From Nibrella saemangeumensis (GTDB lineage Bacteria; Bacteroidota; Bacteroidia; Cytophagales; Spirosomataceae), in NCBI RefSeq assembly GCF_039541915.1, contig NZ_BAABHD010000081.1:167804-231803 (forward strand): 64,000 bases of DNA, written 5' to 3'. Each line of letters starts with the position of its first letter. Position 1 is the first letter of the stretch. The translations under genes were made by a program, and so were the position numbers. The notes beneath the pieces are model-generated. The model saw only the letters and a program-made list of their open reading frames with translations. It was not told where the DNA came from and ran no database searches. Of this stretch, positions 42,215-50,973 are shown piece after piece.

Positions 42215-42898
42215 CTACTCATTCGGTTGGTAGCCGGCAATCTTTTTGCCCAGCAGGTAGACGATGTAGGTGCCCAGCGGGGCCGCCAGTACGTCAACGG
42301 TATAGTGTACATGCTGCACCAGCAGCATTATTCCGACGAGTATGGTGCCGATCAGCGCCAGGGCCTTATCATTCCTTTTCCGCAGGCACAGGTACATCAG
42401 AAATACTGTGGAAGTATGCCCTGAAAAGAACAGATCGCGCGTAACAAACTCGGCACCATAAAAGGAGTTACTGATCGGATCAACCAGTTCGATGAGGTCG
42501 GCCGGGGGGTCAAGCGCCACAGTGGTAATGGTAATCATGCGCGTGAGGGTGACCAGTACGTATGACCACAACAGCGTAAGCAGCATAGCCGGATTACGAA
42601 AAGCCCGGAAGACCGTCAGGCCGGCAATGCCCCAGATGATGGCGAATATCGGGATAGACACATCGTAAGCGGGCAGGTAATTCAGTACCCAATCGTTCAG
42701 TAATGCGCCCCGCCGGTTCTGAATATACTGGAAAAAGAAGGGTAAGGCGATCAACACCAGCACCAGCAGTACCACACCCACGATCAGTTTTTTACGAAAC
42801 ACGGCCGACTGCCAGGCCCTTTGCCAATCTGTTCTTACGAAATGCGTATCCAAAGCTTTTACAAACAATCTTATCGGTGTCTGAGGGAAACCGTGCAA
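42215..42898 (-). CDS. Sphingomyelin-synthase-like (PAP2_C) membrane protein
   Basis: A 227-residue protein with about six membrane helices. It carries the sphingomyelin-synthase-type motifs: RDLFFSGHTSTVF with His161, and HYTVDVLAA with His198 and Asp202, the catalytic triad of this lipid phosphotransferase family. The RMITIT segment with a nearby PP (about 120-132) resembles the preceding conserved motif. It may transfer a head group to ceramide or diacylglycerol, or release phosphate. The start is a TTG at 42898 after an in-frame stop; no ATG exists before the helices. It is divergent from a DES1-like desaturase gene. Direct activity is inferred. Confidence 0.78.
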   Translation of the reverse strand: MHGFPQTPIRLFVKALDTHFVRTDWQRAWQSAVFRKKLIVGVVLLVLVLIALPFFFQYIQNRRGALLNDWVLNYLPAYDVSIPIFAIIWGIAGLTVFRAFRNPAMLLTLLWSYVLVTLTRMITITTVALDPPADLIELVDPISNSFYGAEFVTRDLFFSGHTSTVFLMYLCLRKRNDKALALIGTILVGIMLLVQHVHYTVDVLAAPLGTYIVYLLGKKIAGYQPNE

Positions 42899-43064
42899 TC
42901 CGGCTTTTCAGTTCCAGCCCGGCGTAAAAGATGATGATACGATGGTACCAATTGTGCAGGCTGGTTATTGTAATACGGCTAAAAAAGCCTATTTTTATCG
43001 GCTAAAACCGCTAAAGCAGTTTCGTTGTTGTTCCATAGCCCAACACCTGCAATCGCGACACAAT

Positions 43065-44078
43065 ATGAGCCATAAGCCCAATAATTTTACCGTAGTTAGC
43101 GGCACCGAGCCGCACCGCATTCGTACCCGGAAAATCATTAAGTCACATCCGGAAGTCAAAAAACTCATCGGCAAAAATCCGGCTACGTTCCTGATCATTC
43201 TGGTTTGTGTGGCGTCCCAGATCGGTATTGCCTATCTGGTGAAAGATGCGGCCTGGTACTGGGTACTGGGTGCGGCCTACGTGGTCGGGGCCTTTTTCTC
43301 CCATACGCTGTTTGTGACCATTCACGAGGCCGCGCACAACCTGATCTTCAAAAAGCTGTGGCAAAACGTAGCGGCTGGCATCATCGCCAACTTCCCATCC
43401 GTAATTCCGTCGGCCATTTCGTTTAAGAACTTTCACCTGAAGCATCACGTCTTTCAGGGCGTTCACGAACTGGATGCCGACCTGCCCGACTGGTACGAAG
43501 CCCGGCTGATCCGCAACTACTCCATCGGCAAAGCCATCTGGCTGCTGCTGTTCCCGCTGTTTCAGGGTATCCGCACCATCCGGTGCCGCGAAGCTGCCGT
43601 GCTCGACAAATACGTGATCAGCAACATGGTAGCCCAACTGGCCTTCGACGGGGCGATTGTTTACTTCTTCGGCTGGCCCGCGCTGGCGTATCTGTTCCTG
43701 AGCTTCTGGTTCTCGGTGAGTCTGCACCCGCTGGGGGCCCGCTGGATTCAGGAGCACTACCTGACGCTGGACCCGCACCAGGAGACCTACAGCTACTACG
43801 GTCAGTTAAACAGTGTCAACCTCAACGTAGGCTTCCACAACGAGCACCACGATATGCCGTCGATTCCGTGGAATAACCTGCCGAAGCTGAAAGCGATGGC
43901 CCCGGAGTTTTACGAGCCGCTGCTGGCCCACCGGTCGTACACCCGGCTGCTGTTCCGATTCCTGTTCGATCAGGAAATCAGCCTGTTCTCGCGAATCGTC
44001 CGCAAAGAGCGCGGTTCCGTTGCCATGACTGATCCTTCAACGCCGGATGTCATGCTGCTGCAGAAGCAGGAAGCCTAG
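43065..44078 (+). CDS. DES1-like sphingolipid Delta4-desaturase family protein
   Basis: About 337 residues with four membrane helices. Three histidine boxes for the di-iron site are visible: HEAAHN (His87, His91), HLKHH (His124, His127, His128) and HNEHH (His258, His261, His262). Beyond these, long stretches agree with human dihydroceramide desaturase DEGS1 as recalled: EPHRIRTRKIIKSHPEVKKL at the start, EHYLTLDPHQETYSYYG, and NEHHDMPSIP near the end. This points to a Delta4-desaturase of ceramide-type lipids rather than a general acyl desaturase. The ATG at 43065 is preferred over an upstream TTG or ATG. It is divergent from the PAP2_C gene at 42898. Confidence 0.82.
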   Translation: MSHKPNNFTVVSGTEPHRIRTRKIIKSHPEVKKLIGKNPATFLIILVCVASQIGIAYLVKDAAWYWVLGAAYVVGAFFSHTLFVTIHEAAHNLIFKKLWQNVAAGIIANFPSVIPSAISFKNFHLKHHVFQGVHELDADLPDWYEARLIRNYSIGKAIWLLLFPLFQGIRTIRCREAAVLDKYVISNMVAQLAFDGAIVYFFGWPALAYLFLSFWFSVSLHPLGARWIQEHYLTLDPHQETYSYYGQLNSVNLNVGFHNEHHDMPSIPWNNLPKLKAMAPEFYEPLLAHRSYTRLLFRFLFDQEISLFSRIVRKERGSVAMTDPSTPDVMLLQKQEA

Positions 44079-44096
44079 CACGCACAACACACATAC

Positions 44097-44141
44097 ATAA
44101 AGCAAAAGGGGGAACGTGATGACGCTCCCCTTTTGCTTTAT
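44097..44141. terminator. Bidirectional terminator between convergent genes
   Basis: The arms 44097-44111 (ATAAAGCAAAAGGGG) and 44127-44141 form a perfect 15-base stem with a 15-base loop. It lies between the desaturase stop (44078) and the Rad52-like stop (44157), with A and T flanks suited to both strands. Confidence 0.8.
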
Positions 44142-44156
44142 ATCACTGAATGACTG

Positions 44157-44687
44157 TTACTTCTTTACCTGCGACTCCCGCAGCACGTATACTTCCCGAT
44201 CCAGCGAGCCTTGCCCGGCGGCTGTTACAAGCCGGTCCAGCAGGCCAAAGGCCCAATCGGGGATGTATTTACCCTGCGCGGCATCGCCGGAGCGCTCGAC
44301 CATCACCTTTGGGTAATCATATAATTCACGGCCCAGCCCGAACTGCACGGCCGCCCGTTTCATGGCGTCGCTGATACCGCCCTTAACCGGCTCTATATCG
44401 GTCCGGTTGGCACCGTCCATTTTGCTGACCACCTCGCCACCCGGCAAAATCACCGTAATGGTACAGAGGAAGCCGCCGTCGATTTCCTTGATTTCGTTGC
44501 GCCACCGGTCCCAGCCAAACTGCTCGTCGAACCGCTGCATCACACTGCGGTTAGTAATGTACGGAACCACAATGAGTTTGCTGTTATCCTTGGTGGTGCT
44601 GGCAATCCGCCACTCGATCTCCGACGGTTGCAGGGGGGCCAGGAGCTTATCTAATTTGTAAGAATCTGTTGTTGTTATACTCTCCAT
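44157..44687 (-). CDS. Rad52/22-family recombination protein
   Basis: About 176 residues. It has the Rad52/22 double-strand-break-repair signature: an N-terminal LDKLLAPLQPSEIEWRI, the VPYITNRSVMQRFDEQFGWDRWRNEI region, and GGISDAMKRAAVQFGLGRELYDYP. Members anneal single-stranded DNA; in bacteria most are from phages or plasmids. The ATG at 44687 is chosen because upstream codons look non-coding. No other phage gene is nearby, so it may be a domesticated or orphan annealing protein. Confidence 0.85.
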   Translation of the reverse strand: MESITTTDSYKLDKLLAPLQPSEIEWRIASTTKDNSKLIVVPYITNRSVMQRFDEQFGWDRWRNEIKEIDGGFLCTITVILPGGEVVSKMDGANRTDIEPVKGGISDAMKRAAVQFGLGRELYDYPKVMVERSGDAAQGKYIPDWAFGLLDRLVTAAGQGSLDREVYVLRESQVKK

Positions 44688-44912
44688 GTATTCGTTGTTT
44701 ATCGGCGCAAAATAAGCTTTTTGACGCAAAAAACCACGATTCGTCACACAATTGTCCCGGCCAGCAGGATGATCCTGACATTGGTTGTCAGGCTCTGAAC
44801 ACTGGTAAACCTGGACAGTTGGCCAGGCAAAAAAATATTTCCTTTTCATTGCCCTTTTCTTGCGCCAGGTTTGAAAATAAAGGGCGTGGTATCGGATGTG
44901 TCCGACACCCGG
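44688..44912. other. Intergenic region, 225 bases
   Basis: Between two minus-strand genes (Rad52-like start and GH95 stop). It should hold the Rad52-like promoter. The AGCTTATTTTGC word on the minus strand near 44716-44705 is close to the TAnnTTTG form. No terminator hairpin was recognised. Confidence 0.25.
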
Positions 44913-47450
44913 TTACCGACCCAATACGGTATACACCCCGCCTTTTTGCGTAGCGAAAACAAGGACATTCCCTTTTTCTTTTGACAGCTTTACCGGCTTA
45001 CCGTCCTTCAAAACAGTTACTGGGTTTTTCGTCAACAAGCGACAGATTGCCCCGTTCGTTGACCTTATTTTTCCGGTTTTAAGTTTGTTGTCCTTCCACT
45101 GGATATCTACCTCAAACCCTCCCCTTGCCCGTAACCCGGTTACAAAACCCGCAGACCAGTTTTGGGGTAAAGCCGGCAATACGTTAACAACACCTGTATG
45201 ACTTTGTAAGAGCATTTCGGTCAGCACGGCCGTTGAGCCGAAGGTACCATCCAACTGATAGGCAGCCCCAAAAAAATTGGGAGAAAACCCGTACTTCAGA
45301 TGGTACTGATGATGCTTGTAGGCCTCCTGAGCCTCCCCCAGCCGAAGCCACATCATACTGATCCAGACGCTCTGCCAGCCGCCAAAACTCTCTCCGTTCA
45401 GGTAACTTCCGTAGCTTTTGTACCGATTGCCGGCTTCCTCGACTTTGGCGTTTGGATTACCCGTCAATCGGCGTTCGAGCGTCTTACGGGCAGCTGCATA
45501 TAAAGCGGGAGTGTGAACGGTGATCTGGTCGGCCGGAAACAGGCCGTAGAGGTGCGATATATGCCGGTGACCCAACTCGGGTTCCTTATAGTCCTCAATC
45601 CATTCCTGCACCCCACCGGTTCGCCGGCTGATTTGCACAGGAGCCAGTTGGGCCATTACGGTTTGCAGTTGGCGTTTAAACGGTGCCTCAAATGGCTTCC
45701 CCGGCTCACTTAACTCGTCAATAGCCCGGAGGCAGTTGGTGAATAGCTCCCGGCAAATCTGCATGTCCATCGTGGCCCCGTGGGTAAACTGGTATTGCGT
45801 ACCATCTGCTTTTTCAAACGCGTTTTCGGGCGAGTGGGATGGGTTAGTAACCAGCTTTCCGGCCATCGGCAGCCCCGCTGGAATGGGTTTCAGGAAATCC
45901 AGGTAAAACTCGGCGGCTCCTTTCATGAGCGGGAAAGCCCGTTTTCTAAGGAATTCTTTGTCGCCCGAAAACTGGTAGTGTTCGTACAGATGATGAGCCA
46001 GCCAGCCGCTTCCCATGGGCCACACGCCCACCACACCATCCACGGGTGAGGTCCGCCAGAATACATCTGTCAGGTGATGCACGACCCACCCCCTGGCTCC
46101 GTACATACTGCGGGCCGTGTGCCGTCCGTGAACAGCCAGGGAATCGATCAGGTCAAACAGTGGCTCGTGGCATTCGGCCAGGTTGGCGGCCTCGGCGGCC
46201 ATGTAATTCATCTGCAGATTAATGTTGGTATGATAATCCGAGCTCCAGGGCGGGCGCATGGTCTGATTCCAGATACCCTGCAGATTGGCGGGTAAATCGC
46301 CCCGCCGGGAAGAAGCAATGAGCAGGTACCTGCCATATTGAAAGAGTAAGGCCGAAAGGTACGGGTCGTCTATTAACTTGGTTTTGAGCCGGTTTAGCCG
46401 GGCATCCTGCGGCAGCTCCAGTGGGTCGGCATCTGGGGAGAGGCTTAGTTTGACCCGGTCATAAAGCGAGCGGTAGTCGGTCAGGTGGTTCTGCCATAGT
46501 ACCTTAATGGGCTGGTCGACTGCTTTCTGCAACGTCTCGGCTGACCGTTTTTCGGGGTTGGGTTGCCGGTAGTCGGTGGCGGCTGCCAGGTAGAGCGTGA
46601 GTTCATCGGCGTTCGTTACCGTCATCAGCCCGGTGGTATCTACTGAAATTTGGCCGTTGGGGGTAACCGCCTTCAAATCGGACGCAAAACGCATCCCGAC
46701 GGGTTGACCAGTTGTTTCATCAAGCCGGGCGATACGTCCGCGCAGGAGCAGCCGGTGCGGGTCGGTGGCAGACACGGAGGTGGTTGCGTCCTGTTCGCGC
46801 TGGAGCCGGATACGGACATTAACGGAACGGGGCTGAGTGCAGGTCAGCCAGACCACAACGACCTGAGCGGGATGGGAGGCAAACACCTCCCGCCGGTAGG
46901 TTTTACCCTGGTGTGTAAAGTGGGTTACCGCCACGGCTGAATCCAGACTGAGCCACCGCCGGTAGCTCTGGTACGTTGTATCGCCCGACGGGTTGAGTTG
47001 CTCGATAAACAGGTCACCCAGGGGCTGGTAGGGCTCAATCCTCAGCGGCTGACCGAGTAGCGTCTTAGTCGCCAGTTGCTCAGCCTCGTCGATTTTCCCC
47101 GCAAACATCAGCCGTTGAACCTCAGGCAGGGCGGTTACGGCACCAGGATTGTCGCTGTTGCGCCGGTAGCCGTCCCAGATGGTTTCTTCGTTCAGCTGAA
47201 TCCGCTCACGCAATACACCGCCAAACACCATTGCGCCCATCCGACCGTTTCCTACCGGCAGGGCCTCCACCCAGCCCCGCTTCTCGAAATGAAAGGTCCG
47301 TTGGAACTCCGGTGCACCATAGCTAAACACGGCGGGTTGATACGCAGGCCGGTCGAACCAGAGCCGCATAGGCTTTTTCTGAGCCGGGCAGATAGACGGC
47401 AAAAGTAGAGCCAGGCACAAGATTGGGTAAAGGCGTTTCAGGAAATCCAT
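44913..47450 (-). CDS. Glycoside hydrolase family 95 (alpha-L-fucosidase/galactosidase-like)
   Basis: About 845 residues with a signal peptide (1-23). The N-terminal beta-sandwich starts at LWFDRPA and includes WVEALPVGNGRMGAMVFGG and RIQLNEETIWDG, both diagnostic for GH95. The (alpha/alpha)6 catalytic barrel (about 330-700) includes NLQGIWNQTM.PPWSSDYHTNINLQMNYM and MGSGWLAHHLYEHY. The C-terminal domain has the SHTGVVNVLPALP motif and closes with a beta-sandwich. These enzymes release alpha-L-fucose or L-galactose from glycans. No SusC/D pair is adjacent. The ATG at 47450 is chosen for its signal peptide. Confidence 0.93.
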   Translation of the reverse strand: MDFLKRLYPILCLALLLPSICPAQKKPMRLWFDRPAYQPAVFSYGAPEFQRTFHFEKRGWVEALPVGNGRMGAMVFGGVLRERIQLNEETIWDGYRRNSDNPGAVTALPEVQRLMFAGKIDEAEQLATKTLLGQPLRIEPYQPLGDLFIEQLNPSGDTTYQSYRRWLSLDSAVAVTHFTHQGKTYRREVFASHPAQVVVVWLTCTQPRSVNVRIRLQREQDATTSVSATDPHRLLLRGRIARLDETTGQPVGMRFASDLKAVTPNGQISVDTTGLMTVTNADELTLYLAAATDYRQPNPEKRSAETLQKAVDQPIKVLWQNHLTDYRSLYDRVKLSLSPDADPLELPQDARLNRLKTKLIDDPYLSALLFQYGRYLLIASSRRGDLPANLQGIWNQTMRPPWSSDYHTNINLQMNYMAAEAANLAECHEPLFDLIDSLAVHGRHTARSMYGARGWVVHHLTDVFWRTSPVDGVVGVWPMGSGWLAHHLYEHYQFSGDKEFLRKRAFPLMKGAAEFYLDFLKPIPAGLPMAGKLVTNPSHSPENAFEKADGTQYQFTHGATMDMQICRELFTNCLRAIDELSEPGKPFEAPFKRQLQTVMAQLAPVQISRRTGGVQEWIEDYKEPELGHRHISHLYGLFPADQITVHTPALYAAARKTLERRLTGNPNAKVEEAGNRYKSYGSYLNGESFGGWQSVWISMMWLRLGEAQEAYKHHQYHLKYGFSPNFFGAAYQLDGTFGSTAVLTEMLLQSHTGVVNVLPALPQNWSAGFVTGLRARGGFEVDIQWKDNKLKTGKIRSTNGAICRLLTKNPVTVLKDGKPVKLSKEKGNVLVFATQKGGVYTVLGR

Positions 47451-47892
47451 GATTATAGCGGGTACCAACCGCCAATGCCGGCCCGATCAGGTACTCACTG
47501 TCTATGGCCGTTCCGGCTTCCGATTGCGGAAAAGACGTAGCGGCTTTATAGGGTTCAGGTCATGATCGGTTTCGGGCATTGTGGTAGGCCTGTGAACTTA
47601 GATACTCTATCTTAGAAAGACAGGCTACACTAATATTACCCCATGTTAAATCCATGATTTTTAACAATAATTATTGATCAGGGTATAATCACCAGGGTAA
47701 GCCGGACTTCTACTTCGATTGTAATATACTGAATAACAGCCGTAAACGTACAAATCTATCTCGCTTACTGTCAACTAAAAAGACATCGTTTACCTCGACA
47801 AAAAGGCAATAGTAAGGCTGTTGGCGGGCATTCATAATTTATCCTACAGACCCTATGGGGAATGAAACCGCCTGCGTGTGCGTTTATATCAT
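47451..47892. other. Divergent intergenic region, 442 bases
   Basis: Between the minus-strand GH95 gene and the plus-strand NlpC/P60 gene, so it should contain both promoters. It is AT-rich from about 47600 to 47720. No small gene or clear hairpin is seen. Confidence 0.3.
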
Positions 47893-48735
47893 ATGCGAAC
47901 TCTTGTCTTTGTATTTCTCTTGGCGATCGCTGGTCGGGCTGAAGCCCAGACGACTGCGCAGGCATTTTTCAATAAATACCAGGCGCAACTAAAGCAGCAG
48001 TTTGGCGGTCTGGCGACGGATGCTGAACTGAAACTGCTGCTCAGCCAGATCATCGACCAGAAAAACCTGGCCGCCGATTACAACGACTACTACAATCCGC
48101 CCAATAAAGAGCCGCTGACGCACCTGATTTTTGGCCAGCGGAAAGGAGAGGCTATACGCGCCCGCCTGAAGGGCATTAAACTCAGGGCCGAGAACCGGCA
48201 GCAACTACAGAGTACACTGTCTCCCCGGGATTATGCGGAATTGATTCGGGTGAAAGACAACCTGGTCTACCCGCTGCTTCGGTTTGTGTTGCCTAAAACA
48301 ACCCCGACGCCGATTGCAGTCGGCAAGCTCAACACGGGCGAACAAATTGCCGTGCTGGCTTACCGCTACCTCGGTGTCCAATACGGACCACTGGGCGCCG
48401 GCACCTATAACCCCAAAACGGATACCGGCCGGCTCGACTGCTCGGGCCTGGTCAATCTGGTGCTGCGTAACCTGGGGCTGACCTACAAACGCGGGTCTGG
48501 CGCTAACGCCGTGAGCGGCCTGGTCAATAGCCCTGATTTTGTGACCGTAACCGGCACACCCCAACCCGGCGATCTGCTGATCCGCCAGCAGAAGAGTGGT
48601 CACTATTCCCACGTGGGTATCTACTCGGGTAACAACAAACTCATTGAAGCACCGTACTCCGGCACGGTGGTTCGTACAACCGATTATAAACCGGAGAAAT
48701 GGGCGCGTATCATCCGCTATACTGGCGGGAAGTGA
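47893..48735 (+). CDS. NlpC/P60-family cell-wall hydrolase
   Basis: About 280 residues with a signal peptide (1-20, ending AEAQ). The C-terminal NlpC/P60 domain (about 150-280) has the catalytic Cys in LDCSGLVN, the His in HYSHVGIYSGN and the PGDLLIRQ strand before it. The N-terminal 130 residues are helical and have no known domain. The enzyme should cleave peptide links in the cell wall (gamma-D-Glu-diamino acid type). The ATG at 47893 is preferred to a GTG five codons upstream because it gives a better signal peptide. Confidence 0.9.
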   Translation: MRTLVFVFLLAIAGRAEAQTTAQAFFNKYQAQLKQQFGGLATDAELKLLLSQIIDQKNLAADYNDYYNPPNKEPLTHLIFGQRKGEAIRARLKGIKLRAENRQQLQSTLSPRDYAELIRVKDNLVYPLLRFVLPKTTPTPIAVGKLNTGEQIAVLAYRYLGVQYGPLGAGTYNPKTDTGRLDCSGLVNLVLRNLGLTYKRGSGANAVSGLVNSPDFVTVTGTPQPGDLLIRQQKSGHYSHVGIYSGNNKLIEAPYSGTVVRTTDYKPEKWARIIRYTGGK

Positions 48736-48777
48736 ATGTGAAGGACAGATTGCCGCTTGCTTACTAATCTACCCTTC

Positions 48778-48867
48778 ACCCCCCGCCCTAAAAGGTACCC
48801 GCTGGCGCGACATTGGCCCACCAAAAGCGAATGAATGCGCCAGCGGGCACCCTTTAGGGCGGGGGGT
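48778..48867. repeat. 31-base inverted repeat, REP-like
   Basis: The arms 48778-48808 (ACCCCCCGCCCTAAAAGGTA...) and 48837-48867 pair at 29 of 31 positions, with a 28-base loop. Both mismatches are G-U wobbles in a minus-strand RNA and A-C clashes in a plus-strand RNA. It lies between two plus-strand genes, 43 bases after the NlpC/P60 stop. The GC-rich arms and length suit a REP/BIME-like element or a strong terminator stem, though no T run follows. Confidence 0.7.
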
Positions 48868-48955
48868 ATTGCCTAACATTGACCAGGACGGCAATCTGCC
48901 CTACACTCATGAAAAACGCAGCCTGCTTTTCTCCCCAAAAATCCGTATCTTTGCG

Positions 48956-48963
48956 GCTGAATT
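48956..48963 (+). promoter_or_regulatory. TATCTTTG -7 box before the ABC-F gene
   Basis: TATCTTTG at 48956-48963 matches the Bacteroidota -7 consensus and lies 15 bases before the ATG at 48979. The TTTT at 48927-48930 is a possible but too distant -33 element. Confidence 0.5.
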
Positions 48964-48978
48964 TCAAGGAAGAACCTA

Positions 48979-50610
48979 ATGATCAGTGTATCCAACGTCT
49001 CTCTCCGCTACGGTAAGCGGGTATTGTTCGACGACGTTAATATCAAATTTACCCCTGGCAACTGCTACGGCGTTATCGGTGCCAACGGAGCCGGTAAGTC
49101 AACCTTTCTGAAAATCCTGTCGGGCGAAATCGAGCCGCAGACGGGTTTGGTCAGCATCTCTCCCGGCGAACGGATGTCGGTGCTGACGCAGAACCAGTTT
49201 GCTTTTGACGAGTATCCGGTCCTGCAAACGGTAATCATGGGCAATGAGCGCCTGTGGGAGATTATGCAGGAAAAAGACGCCATCTACCTGAAGGCTGACT
49301 TTACGGAAGCGGATGGTAACCGGGCCGCCGAGTTGGAATCGGAGTTTGCCGAGATGAACGGCTGGGATGCCGAGTCCGACGCAGCCTCGTTGCTGAGCGG
49401 TCTGGGCATCAAGGAAGACCTGCACCAGGCGCAGATGGCCGACCTGAACGGTTCCGAAAAAGTCAGGGTATTGCTGGCGCAGGCGCTGTTTGGTAACCCC
49501 GACATTCTGCTGCTGGACGAACCAACCAACAACCTGGATGTCGAATCGAGCATCTGGCTGGAGAACTTCCTGGCCAACTTCAAGAATACCGTGATTGTGG
49601 TCTCGCACGACCGGCACTTCCTCGACCAGGTGTGTACGCATGTTGTCGACATCGACTTCAGCAAGGTGAAAATGTACGCGGGTAACTATAGTTTCTGGTA
49701 CGAGTCGAGCCAGCTGGCCCTGAAGCAGCGGCAGGATCAGAACAAGCGCGTGGAAGACAAGCGGAAAGAACTCGAAGAGTTTATCCGGCGCTTCTCGGCT
49801 AACGCTTCCAAGTCGAAGCAGGCCACCAGCCGCCAGAAATTACTGGAGAAACTAACGATTGACGATATTCAGCCGTCGTCGCGGAAGTACCCGTACGTCA
49901 ACTTCAAATCGGAGCGCGAGCCGGGCGACCAGATTCTGACGGTCGAGAACCTGACCTACACCGCCGAAGACGGTACCCGGTTGTTCGAGAACCTGTCGTT
50001 TACCATCAACCGGAACGACAAGGTATTCTTCTACAGCCGCGATGGTCTGGCCGTAACCGCCCTGTTCGATATATTAGCTGGTGAGCGCAAAGCCGATTCG
50101 GGCAGCTTTAAGTGGGGTATTACCATCACCCCGGCGTACTTCCCGAACGACAACGGCCGCGACAAATACTTCCAGAACGACCTGAACCTGGTAGACTGGC
50201 TGCGGCAGTTCTCGGCGGAAAAAGACGAAAGCTTTATCCGCGGCTTCCTGGGCCGGATGCTTTTCTCCGGAGAAGAGTCGCTGAAGAAATCATCGGTACT
50301 GTCGGGAGGAGAAAAAGTCCGGTGTATGCTGTCGAAGATGATGCTGTCGGGTGCCAACGTGGTCATGCTGGACGAGCCGACCAACCACCTTGACCTCGAA
50401 TCCATCACGGCCCTGAACAACGGCCTGATTGACTTCAAAGGTCCGGTGCTGTTCACCAGCCATGACCACCAGTTTGTGCAGACCGTTGCCAACCGCATCA
50501 TCGAAATCACCCCGGTGGGCACCCTCGACAAACTGATGACCTACGACGACTACCTCACCGACGAGCGCGTAAAAGCCCAGCGGGAGGAGTTGTACTCGGC
50601 TGTGGCGTAA
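48979..50610 (+). CDS. ABC-F family ATPase
   Basis: A 543-residue cytoplasmic protein with two nucleotide-binding domains and no membrane part. NBD1 has Walker A GANGAGKST (about 35-43), a signature ADLNGSEKVR and LDEPTNNLD; NBD2 has signature LSGGEKVR and LDEPTNHLD. The linker contains a charged helix pair (KQRQDQNKRVEDKRKELEEF). NBD2 lacks a normal Walker A: the segment reads FFYSRDGLAVTALF, with no GKS/T. ABC-F proteins act on ribosomes, relieving stalls or drug inhibition. The YbiT-like subgroup is likely. The degenerate NBD2 may be a trait of Bacteroidota members. Confidence 0.9.
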   Translation: MISVSNVSLRYGKRVLFDDVNIKFTPGNCYGVIGANGAGKSTFLKILSGEIEPQTGLVSISPGERMSVLTQNQFAFDEYPVLQTVIMGNERLWEIMQEKDAIYLKADFTEADGNRAAELESEFAEMNGWDAESDAASLLSGLGIKEDLHQAQMADLNGSEKVRVLLAQALFGNPDILLLDEPTNNLDVESSIWLENFLANFKNTVIVVSHDRHFLDQVCTHVVDIDFSKVKMYAGNYSFWYESSQLALKQRQDQNKRVEDKRKELEEFIRRFSANASKSKQATSRQKLLEKLTIDDIQPSSRKYPYVNFKSEREPGDQILTVENLTYTAEDGTRLFENLSFTINRNDKVFFYSRDGLAVTALFDILAGERKADSGSFKWGITITPAYFPNDNGRDKYFQNDLNLVDWLRQFSAEKDESFIRGFLGRMLFSGEESLKKSSVLSGGEKVRCMLSKMMLSGANVVMLDEPTNHLDLESITALNNGLIDFKGPVLFTSHDHQFVQTVANRIIEITPVGTLDKLMTYDDYLTDERVKAQREELYSAVA

Positions 50611-50632
50611 GACGATTCGACTTAATACCAAT

Positions 50633-50680
50633 AAAAGTGAGCAGATAAACTGTACATTTACATGTTATCTGCTCACTTTT
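50633..50680 (+). terminator. Terminator after the ABC-F gene
   Basis: The arms 50633-50648 (AAAAGTGAGCAGATAA) and 50665-50680 form a perfect 16-base stem with a 16-base loop, ending in TTTTTATT. It lies just after the ABC-F stop (50610). Confidence 0.85.
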
Positions 50681-50973
50681 TATTATGGGCAATACCATTA
50701 TGGAGCGTGCAAAGTACTGACTGGCAGTAAGGTCAAACGCTTCGGCTGGCTTTAAGATGTATTGTTGACAGCTTTTGCCCCTATATCCATTCTTCACGTT
50801 TGCGACGACACATCTCCCGTCGAACCAATAGGCCACCCCTTCTGCGTTGGAACCGGCAGATCATAAACACGACATAATCTTCAGACTACCCTTTCATAAA
50901 AAGTCAGCGCGTACACCTAGGGTACTTTTAGTATAGCTTGTCTTTACCAATATAGTCTGTTTTACCGCTGGTC
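50681..50973. other. Intergenic region, about 290 bases
   Basis: It follows the ABC-F terminator and precedes the plus-strand GH63-like gene, so it should hold that gene's promoter. AT-rich words (TAGTATAG, ATATAG) occur near 50930-50955. No clear -33/-7 pair or small gene was found. Confidence 0.25.

Noticed and set aside
50555..50836. Minus-strand frame of 93 residues after the ABC-F gene
   Set aside because: It overlaps the ABC-F gene end and its terminator hairpin and lacks family likeness.
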